Notes under the pieces: model-generated
Databases searched by the model: none
Told to the model about the DNA's origin: nothing
The model's input: the letters and a program-made list of their open reading frames with translations, nothing else
In this document: positions 6,730 through 11,578 of the stretch, piece by piece
How the letters are laid out: each line of letters begins with the position of its first letter
How positions within the stretch are numbered: position 1 is the stretch's first letter
Translations under genes and position numbers: made by a program
DNA from: JAJFVC01 sp039698075
Lineage (GTDB): Bacteria > Planctomycetota > Planctomycetia > Pirellulales > Thermoguttaceae
Reading direction: 5' to 3'
DNA length: 11,578 nucleotides
Assembly (NCBI GenBank): GCA_039698075.1
Contig: JBDKTJ010000068.1
Location: 1-11,578, forward strand

Positions 6730-6757
6730 CGTAAGTGATAGCCGGCAAGCACTTACG
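6730..6757. repeat. Inverted repeat beside the attachment core
   Basis: CGTAAGTG at 6730-6737 and CACTTACG at 6750-6757 are perfect 8-bp arms around a 12-bp spacer, beginning 19 bp inside the element from the tRNA-derived core. The position suits an accessory protein or arm-type integrase site, or RNA structure within the integrase tail. No T-run follows. Confidence 0.55.
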
Positions 6758-6771
6758 CCGACGCCGTTTCC

Positions 6772-6807
6772 GGTTTGCACCAGGGTTTGCACCAGGGTTT
6801 GCACCAC
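6772..6807 (+). repeat. Three tandem 12-bp repeats
   Basis: GGTTTGCACCAG occurs three times head to tail (the third copy ends in C). The unit length is a multiple of three, so it encodes VCTRVCTRVCT in the integrase-tail frame and can expand or contract without breaking it. Confidence 0.9.
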
Positions 6808-7258
6808 CGAAGCTGAAAACGCAAACGCTGACACCCTCGAAGCCGTTTCGCTCGACTTGCCGCAACAAGACGCCGACGTTCTCGGCACCGGGCACCATGA
6901 CGACGGCGAAGGGATCGACCAGGGCGACACGCTCGCCAAGCTCGCCGATGCGCTGTTGATGCTCTCGCCGACTGACCGCAAACGGCTCGCCACGATGCTT
7001 ACCACGCCCAAGGTGGAAAGGTAGGTGGCGATATCACAGACGGACTCTCTTCGAGACACAGACGCCCATGGTAGTAAACCACTCGACACCGGGCAGGAAG
7101 GATCCGAAGCCGCCCCCCCGGTTATGGGTCCTTCCGGGGCCACTCACGCCTTGACGGCTCAGGGAACAGACAGGACACACGGTAGTGTTTTCCCGTTTCC
7201 TGCCACTCAGACCGAAGGTAGCGAGTCAGGTGGCGAAACATGGGGATGGGGGGTAAAA

Positions 7259-7280
7259 TCCCTGGAAGCATATCCAGGGA
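7259..7280. repeat. Short perfect hairpin in the element spacer
   Basis: TCCCTGG (7259-7265) and CCAGGGA (7274-7280) pair perfectly around an 8-nt loop. The nearest T-run on the plus strand is about 20 bp downstream, too far for a standard intrinsic terminator; an operator or RNA structure is equally possible. Confidence 0.5.
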
Positions 7281-7451
7281 ACCGCATGGTCAAATGCACA
7301 TATTTTTTCACGGGTTTTAACTCTTTTTTCTCGGACTGACAGCAAGCGTGAAGAGTGATGCAATACCCGTGGTATATATTTTTTCTCATTTTGGGGAACT
7401 GGCCGGGTTGCAAACTGACCAGTGAAGTGGCTTGGGCCGGCATGGTGGGTT

Positions 7452-7504
7452 ATTCGCCTTTCACGCTGGCCGGCTTAAGCTGCCCCCAATATAAAAAGGC
7501 GAAT
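7452..7504 (+). promoter_or_regulatory. Inverted repeat that sequesters the ribosome-binding site of the 657-residue gene
   Basis: ATTCGCCTTT (7452-7461) is the perfect reverse complement of AAAGGCGAAT (7495-7504). The right arm contains the AAAGG Shine-Dalgarno and ends one base before the ATG at 7506. If transcription starts upstream of 7452, the 10-bp stem with its 33-nt loop would hide the ribosome site. Confidence 0.55.
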
Positions 7505-7505
7505 C

Positions 7506-9479
7506 ATGCTGGAACACGTCGAAGCCGCTCTTTATGTTCTTGGCTCGCAATCCCTGCCCGTCAGCGATGGAAAGGGCAGAATACTTCCAACGGCGGCCCA
7601 CAAGCTGCTGGTGAAAGAAATCACTGGCCTTGTAGGGTGCTACTTTTCTGCCAAGGATATGCCGCCCGATGCCGTGCGGACGGCATTCGACACGCTTGCA
7701 TCGGCGCTCCGCTTTGAAGCCGATGCTTGGCTGACGCTTGCTCGCACACCAGACGTTGCCAAGTGGCCGTTGGTCAATGTTCCGTCGGAACTAAAATACG
7801 ATCCGGCATTGTTTGGGAAGTTGCAAGCCGCGTTGACGAACCTCCGCAATGTTCTACCGGCGAAGCCGAATGGTGCACCGATAAGCAATGTCTCAGAACG
7901 GCTCCCACAATCTGACGCCGAAGTTGAACTTCTCAAGCCAGCGATTGCCGACTTGCTTCGCACCATTCCCGAAACGTGGGCCACGTTCGACGCCGATACG
8001 CTCACGGCGATTCAGGAAAATGCATTGTTCTTGCTAACCGGTGCTGGCATGGTTGAACGGCGGGGCTGGTATCGTTCGACGATGATAACCCACCCAACCT
8101 ATTTTGAGGTGCATTTTCAAGCGACAGGCGAAGGCGGATTCGCTAAGGCCGTAGAAAAAGTAACTGCCCTTGAATACGAGACGTGGGGCGATGTGTGGCA
8201 AACGTGGAAAACCGGAGAGGCGGGCCACGTTTCACCATTTCACACCGAGATGTTGAAACCGCAGGAATGGAGGTTAACCAACGATGGGATGATGGCCAGG
8301 CGAGACTTGGACGGAACTGGACCTGATGAGGTTTTCGATTTTGTTTTCAAACGAGGGTTCTATGGACCAGGCTATTGGTGGAGGCTCCGCCATATAGGTT
8401 CGCCAAAGTTCGATGCGGCTATTATCGAGGAACAGGTACGTAATACGGGACAGAATTGGCAGGACCTTCCCCGCCCCCCTGGGTCCGGCTCTGGTCATCT
8501 CGTAGAGTTTCGGAAGATTGAAAAGCCGGCCGGTTCGCAACCTGTCAATCTGACGAATTGGGGCGAAGGCGGGGATGCCTTTGCCGCCGCTTTCGGTAAG
8601 ATGCTGGGGCCGATGTTTGAGGCAATGAGTAAGAACCAGCAAGCAAACACTTCGCCTTCGGTAACATCGCCGCTCGACATGTCGGAAGTGAGCCGCCGCA
8701 AAGCAAACGATGGGCTTGCCCCGGCTGAAGGTATACGTAAACGCTGGGTATGGGACTTGTACCCGTTGGCCAAGGATAGTTGGGGAGCATGGAAACTCGA
8801 AGATGACGAACATCGCCCGGACCACCGCGTTTACATGCGTCGTCTCAAAGGAAAAGGTTACCTTTACCCGCCGCATAGTATGGCCAAGTCGCCGATAATG
8901 ATGTCCGAAGGTAGGGTGACGCCAGATGACATAGCCGTTCATGAAGGATACGTGCCGACGGCCGCCGACGTGGCTTTACTCAAGCTGCTGTATCCCATCG
9001 CCGATCCCTATCGACCAGCTTGGTACAACATCAAGGCCGCTTTGGTCGTCGCCGGCTATGACGCCGACCACCTGGACAAGAGCGAAGCACCCGTGCTGCT
9101 GGCGATGTTGCGAAAGATAAATGAATCGGCAATGGCGGGCACGGTTGACCAAGCGAACAATTCCCCGCCGGCAGTGGATGGCAAGGCCGGATCGGATGCA
9201 CCGACCGCCAAGAATGAGCAAGGCGAAGGGAATGGCGGGGCCGGATCGGCACCAGCGAAATCGGAAGACGGCAAGCCGGCAAAGCAGAAGCGCGGCCGCC
9301 CCGCAGACACTGACCCGAAGCGAGACAAACAGATATACGAAGCATGGAAGACTCGCCAGCATAAGACGCAAGCCAATTGTGACAGTGCATTAGGGTTGCC
9401 GGTCGGAACAACCCACGCCGCTTGCGAACGACACCGGAAGCGCCTTGAACGTCGGGACAAGAACCGCCGGACAAAATAG
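7506..9479 (+). CDS. Element-borne 657-aa protein, AT-hook-like C-terminus
   Basis: I do not recognise a named family. The N-terminal 130 residues are helical. The middle (about 150-470) is rich in Trp, Gly and aromatic residues, for example WWRLRHIGSPKFDAAII and, near 405-425, RKRWVWDLYPLAKDSWGAWK. Residues about 545-595 are a low-complexity Ala/Gly/Lys/Glu linker. The last 65 residues carry KRGRPADTDPKRDKQIYEAW (595 on), an AT-hook-like KRGRP followed by a helical segment resembling a helix-turn-helix, and a very basic end. DNA binding by the C-terminus is therefore likely; the large N-terminal part may bind or modify something else. The ATG at 7506 follows AAAGG, which sits in an inverted repeat. 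First gene of the element after the integrase tail, separated by 213 bp from the next. Confidence 0.85.
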   Translation: MLEHVEAALYVLGSQSLPVSDGKGRILPTAAHKLLVKEITGLVGCYFSAKDMPPDAVRTAFDTLASALRFEADAWLTLARTPDVAKWPLVNVPSELKYDPALFGKLQAALTNLRNVLPAKPNGAPISNVSERLPQSDAEVELLKPAIADLLRTIPETWATFDADTLTAIQENALFLLTGAGMVERRGWYRSTMITHPTYFEVHFQATGEGGFAKAVEKVTALEYETWGDVWQTWKTGEAGHVSPFHTEMLKPQEWRLTNDGMMARRDLDGTGPDEVFDFVFKRGFYGPGYWWRLRHIGSPKFDAAIIEEQVRNTGQNWQDLPRPPGSGSGHLVEFRKIEKPAGSQPVNLTNWGEGGDAFAAAFGKMLGPMFEAMSKNQQANTSPSVTSPLDMSEVSRRKANDGLAPAEGIRKRWVWDLYPLAKDSWGAWKLEDDEHRPDHRVYMRRLKGKGYLYPPHSMAKSPIMMSEGRVTPDDIAVHEGYVPTAADVALLKLLYPIADPYRPAWYNIKAALVVAGYDADHLDKSEAPVLLAMLRKINESAMAGTVDQANNSPPAVDGKAGSDAPTAKNEQGEGNGGAGSAPAKSEDGKPAKQKRGRPADTDPKRDKQIYEAWKTRQHKTQANCDSALGLPVGTTHAACERHRKRLERRDKNRRTK

Positions 9480-9598
9480 GTAGCAAACCACCGTCAATAG
9501 CGCCCTGATTTATTCCGTCCGGCTGTCCATGTTTGTCTTTGCTCGGCAATTTGGGGCTTTCACGTTCGACGGTCGAAATCTCTCGTCCCGGACAAAAT
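9467..9598 (+). repeat. Direct repeat CCGGACAAAAT, two copies
   Basis: The 11-mer CCGGACAAAAT occurs at 9467-9477 (overlapping the end of the 657-residue gene) and at 9588-9598. In addition GCCGGAC (9466-9472) is inverted as GTCCGGC at 9517-9523. Such clustering in a 213-bp spacer before a DNA-binding gene may mark binding sites, but two copies can also be chance. Confidence 0.35.
9565..9577. promoter_or_regulatory. Operator-like palindrome TTCGACGGTCGAA
   Basis: TTCGAC-G-GTCGAA is a 13-bp odd palindrome about 115 bp upstream of the excisionase-like gene, in otherwise non-coding DNA. It resembles a dimeric repressor site; no regulator is assigned to it. Confidence 0.35.
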
Positions 9599-9619
9599 CA
9601 ATTCTTTCGGTCGCGTCCG

Positions 9620-9685
9620 TTCCTTCGGAAAAGATATAGCCATACGACTGGCGCTTTGCTGGTTGCCGACTCTTTCCGAAAGGAA
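9620..9685 (+). promoter_or_regulatory. Imperfect inverted repeat covering the ribosome site of the excisionase-like gene
   Basis: TTCCTTCGGAAA (9620-9631) and TTTCCGAAAGGAA (9673-9685) are complementary except for one bulged base. The right arm includes the AAAGGAA Shine-Dalgarno of the gene starting at 9693. Each arm is also partly self-complementary, so competing small hairpins are possible. Confidence 0.4.
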
Positions 9686-9692
9686 TGTTCGC

Positions 9693-9920
9693 ATGAGTGC
9701 TACACTCACGCCGGCCGACGCTTCGGCCAAACTGCTCGATGTGCAAGCTGTAGCCACGATGCTCGACTGCTCACCGCGCCATGTTTACCGATTGTCCGAC
9801 GCCGGCCGAATGCCCGCGCCCGTCAAGCTCGGGTCGCTGGTCCGATGGTCCACTGTCGCCATTAGGGAGTGGATCAACGGCGGCTGCAAGCCCGTGCGGA
9901 TTGTGAAGGGGGGTGCATGA
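9693..9920 (+). CDS. Excisionase-like helix-turn-helix protein
   Basis: A 75-residue protein with a MerR-like winged helix of the excisionase/HTH_17 type: LLDVQAVATMLDCSPRHVYR (about 14-33), then LSDAGRMPAPVKLG and RWSTVAIREWING. Such proteins bind DNA and often act as recombination directionality factors or small regulators for integrases in mobile elements. The ATG at 9693 follows AAAGGAA with an 8-nt spacer; an upstream TTG at 9663 lacks this support. The stop overlaps the next start by 4 bp (ATGA), so the two genes are probably coupled. Its place in an element with a tRNA attachment site makes an Xis role likely but unproven; a transcriptional regulator is the alternative. Confidence 0.88.
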   Translation: MSATLTPADASAKLLDVQAVATMLDCSPRHVYRLSDAGRMPAPVKLGSLVRWSTVAIREWINGGCKPVRIVKGGA

Positions 9921-10387
9921 TGACCTGTCCTCACAACTGCAAGATGCCGTGCAATCCCTGCCGCTGCGAGGGCGAGCGACGCAAGGCCGATGCCATCGGG
10001 CTGCTCTCGGCTCACCGCGAAACCATCATTCGGCGGGCGCAACGTGCCTTGTTGGCGGCAATCCTCGAAACCGGATCGGCAACCGCTGACGACGTTCGGG
10101 AGTTGGTCGAGTTGCCGCCGGGGATCGGGCCGAGATGTTTCGGGGCTGTGCCGAGTCCGCTTGCTCGGGCTAAGATCATCCGGGCCGACGGCTTTGTCAA
10201 AACGTGCCGGCCCGAGGCGCACGCTCGCCCGGTAACGGTTTGGCAGTTGGTCGACCGACCGGCAGCCGAACGATGGCTGCGGGATCATCCCGATATGCCG
10301 GCCCCGGGCGACGGCAAGCAACAGACCGTCTTGTTTTCCATCCAAGAAACCGCAACGCCGGCGGCTGGCACCGTCGGCGCTGCTTGA
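9917..10387 (+). CDS. Cys-rich N-terminus, winged-helix-like element protein
   Basis: A 156-residue protein whose first residues, MMTCPHNCKMPCNPCRCEGE, hold five cysteines, a possible zinc or iron-sulfur binding knot. Next come a basic helix (HRETIIRRAQRALLAAILE) and a likely winged helix: TADDVRELVELPPGIGPRCF, then SPLARAKIIRADGFVKT and ARPVTVWQLVDRPAAERWL. The layout resembles small DNA-binding proteins found next to replication genes in phages, but I cannot name a family. The ATG at 9917 follows AAGGGGGG and overlaps the excisionase-like gene by ATGA; the adjacent ATG at 9920 is an alternative. It stops 19 bp before the DUF669 gene, within one plus-strand operon. Metal binding is inferred from the cysteine spacing. 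Confidence 0.75.
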   Translation: MMTCPHNCKMPCNPCRCEGERRKADAIGLLSAHRETIIRRAQRALLAAILETGSATADDVRELVELPPGIGPRCFGAVPSPLARAKIIRADGFVKTCRPEAHARPVTVWQLVDRPAAERWLRDHPDMPAPGDGKQQTVLFSIQETATPAAGTVGAA

Positions 10388-10406
10388 CCCAAACGGAGTA
10401 CATTCG

Positions 10407-10931
10407 ATGCAACGAAAATCACTGTCAGACATTTTACGCGCCGACCAGCGACGCTTGCAAGATGCTTGGAACAATACCCAAGCGGCTGAAGATTTTGGGG
10501 CACCACTGCCCGCTGGGGAGTACCTTGCCCGAATCGTATCGGGCGAGTTGTTCAACGCCCGAACGAAGGGCACCGGCGGTTATAAGCTGGCTTTCCGCGT
10601 CTTGGAAGGCGACCACCGGGGCCGGCAATTTTGGCATGACATCTACCTGACCGAAGCTGCATTGCCGATGGCCAAACGCGACTTGGCCAAGCTCGGGGTA
10701 ACACGGCTCGAACAACTCGAAACGCCGCTGCCGTCGGGCATCCGCTGCAAGGTGAAGCTCGCCCTTCGTAAAGATGACAACGGCGAGGAATACAACCGCG
10801 TTCGGACTTTCGAGGTTATCGGGATCGACCCGCCCGAGGTTGACCCGTTTGCACCGGCCGACGGACCACAACCGTCACCACAACCGCTTGCCGCCGCAAC
10901 CGTGGCAGGGGGTAAACATGACGGCTTCTGA
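10407..10931 (+). CDS. DUF669 family protein (phage replication-associated)
   Basis: A 174-residue protein matching DUF669 in pattern: PLPAGEYLARIVSGEL near 33-48, KGTGGYKLAFRVLEGDHRGR about 54-73, an aromatic F-W-H-D segment, then SGIRCKVKLALRKDDNGEEY near 109-129 and RVRTFEVIGIDPP. DUF669 proteins occur in phages and integrative elements beside primases and helicases; the exact biochemical role is not settled, and single-stranded DNA binding has been suggested from the beta-rich fold type. The last 30 residues are Pro/Ala-rich and poorly conserved-looking. The ATG at 10407 has GGAG at about 9 nt. It overlaps the primase start by 14 bp, so the two are likely coupled. Confidence 0.82.
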   Translation: MQRKSLSDILRADQRRLQDAWNNTQAAEDFGAPLPAGEYLARIVSGELFNARTKGTGGYKLAFRVLEGDHRGRQFWHDIYLTEAALPMAKRDLAKLGVTRLEQLETPLPSGIRCKVKLALRKDDNGEEYNRVRTFEVIGIDPPEVDPFAPADGPQPSPQPLAAATVAGGKHDGF

Positions 10932-11578
10932 TTGCCGCTTCGGCTTTCGGATCGTCGGCGGATGTTATGAGAACCGGCGGTTGGTGGATGCCGCCGTCGC
11001 GTTCTCGGCTCACGCCGCTGCCGATTCACGTTGCGAACTGGACAAGGAATGTTACCTCTCGGCTTTCTGGTTTGATGAATCGTTTCGCCGGCACCTCGAA
11101 AACAATCAGGGATCGACGGCCGGTTACTCGGGGCCGTGCTGGTCGCCGTGGCTGTGGTTCGACCTCGACAACGAGGAATTGCAGTACGCCCACAAAGACG
11201 CCGCCGCGCTGGCCGCGTTTTTGACGGAACGATACGCCATCGAACCGGGCGAACTGCTGGCGTTCTTTTCCGGCTCGAAGGGGTTTCATATCGGCTTGCC
11301 CACCGCGTTGTGGTCGCCGACGCCTTCGCTCGACTTTCACCGGGTTTGCCGGCGGTTTGCCGAAAACGTCGCCGAACTGGCCGCCGTGGCGATCGACACG
11401 GGCGTCTATGACAAGGTACGGGCCTTCCGTGCCCCGAACTCTCGACACCCAAAGACCGGCTTGCATAAGCGGCGGTTGACGTTCGACGAACTCGCCGGGC
11501 CGCTTGACGCGATTCTCGAACTCGCCAAAACGCCGGCCGCGTTCGACATTCTGACGCCGCCGCAAGAAAATCCGTCGG
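10918..11578 (+). CDS. Archaeo-eukaryotic-type primase, C-terminus cut by window edge
   Basis: The frame from the ATG at 10918 stays open for 220 codons to the window end. It shows the three signatures of the archaeo-eukaryotic primase fold: WFDLDNEE with the metal-binding Asp pair at 82 and 84; FSGSKGFHIGLP with the sxH-type motif at 118-124; and a third block with Asp160 (AIDTGVYD) and RAFRAPNSRHPKTGLHKRRL at 168-187. These enzymes make primers, sometimes also DNA, for plasmid or phage replication and are commonly fused to or followed by helicase domains, which would lie beyond the edge. AGGGGGT precedes the start, which lies inside the 3' end of the DUF669 gene. Together they suggest that the element encodes its own replication initiation. 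Confidence 0.85.
   Translation, partial: MTASDCRFGFRIVGGCYENRRLVDAAVAFSAHAAADSRCELDKECYLSAFWFDESFRRHLENNQGSTAGYSGPCWSPWLWFDLDNEELQYAHKDAAALAAFLTERYAIEPGELLAFFSGSKGFHIGLPTALWSPTPSLDFHRVCRRFAENVAELAAVAIDTGVYDKVRAFRAPNSRHPKTGLHKRRLTFDELAGPLDAILELAKTPAAFDILTPPQENPS

Larger units (their letters stand above)
6672..7024 (+). pseudogene. Detached C-terminal tail of the element's integrase
   Basis: The plus-strand frame across the tRNA-Val half reads NGLEPSTPSLSSN, the kind of peptide produced when an integrase gene overlaps its tRNA attachment site. It continues for about 105 codons to a TAG at 7022-7024, including VCTRVCTRVCT and an ending LAKLADALLMLSPTDRKRLA plus a short tail. I recall similar Cys/Thr and LSP-DR-RLA segments at the C-termini of planctomycete site-specific integrases. 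No integrase catalytic residues lie upstream, because sequence before 6672 is backbone. In the excised circle this segment would be fused in frame to the integrase body, predicted at the far end of the element outside the window. It has no start codon or ribosome site of its own. Confidence 0.6.
7025..7505. other. Element spacer without a convincing gene
   Basis: About 480 bp between the integrase tail and the 657-residue gene. Small open frames here have no supporting ribosome site or protein-like composition. It holds a 7-bp hairpin at 7259-7280, a locally T-rich stretch (7300-7395) with several runs of six T, and the inverted repeat at 7452-7504. It is a plausible leader or regulatory region for the downstream gene; I cannot identify an origin or a promoter. 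Confidence 0.5.

Noticed and set aside
6144..6752. Minus-strand frame spanning tRNA-Leu and the tRNA-Val half
   Set aside because: It translates straight through a clear tRNA and its terminator; peptides such as VAELADALGSG are tRNA read-through.
6772..6807. Short tandem repeats as a CRISPR array
   Set aside because: Units are contiguous 12-mers with no spacers and no cas genes nearby.
7025..7339. Open frame of 104 codons directly after the integrase tail
   Set aside because: It starts with GTG next to the previous stop, has no ribosome site, and its composition is not protein-like.

Overview
The window looks like a planctomycete chromosome (Pirellula-like) carrying accessory DNA. The lineage call is inferred from a DUF1570-type gluzincin protein with a signal peptide, a small lysine-rich coiled-coil protein of a kind I associate with planctomycetes, a CCA-adding enzyme, tRNAs whose genes do not encode CCA, and GC-rich coding on the left.

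Layout. (1) Positions 1-3189 are chromosomal backbone, all minus strand: a CCA tRNA nucleotidyltransferase, a 56-residue coiled-coil protein, a secreted DUF1570 putative metallopeptidase, and a coiled-coil protein cut by the window's left edge. (2) Positions 3287-5861 hold a compact, visibly less GC-rich three-gene minus-strand cassette: a small helical protein, a 473-residue protein with a HELFH zinc-peptidase motif, and a dCTP deaminase-family protein. The genes are spaced 5 bp apart or overlap by ATGA, and the cassette ends in a probable terminator. This is the best candidate for an undescribed system. (3) A tRNA-Leu(CAG) gene with its own terminator lies at 6274-6404. (4) Position 6672 is one end of an integrated element. 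Bases 6672-6711 are exactly the 3' half (anticodon GAC to discriminator A) of a tRNA-Val(GAC), which is an attachment-site copy. From there to the right edge the genes are element-borne and on the plus strand: a detached integrase C-terminal tail, a 657-residue unknown protein with an AT-hook-like C-terminus, an excisionase-like helix-turn-helix protein, a Cys-rich winged-helix-like protein, a DUF669 protein, and the start of an archaeo-eukaryotic-type primase.

How it fits together. The element carries a DNA-binding regulator and replication genes (DUF669 plus primase), as phage- or plasmid-derived integrative elements do. The tRNA geometry predicts that its integrase, and the intact tRNA-Val, lie to the right of this window. 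Two element genes have Shine-Dalgarno sequences inside inverted repeats, suggesting translational control. The dCTP deaminase cassette lies outside that element, on the 3' side of tRNA-Leu. Its role (nucleotide-pool based defence, or another stress response) is inferred from family knowledge only.
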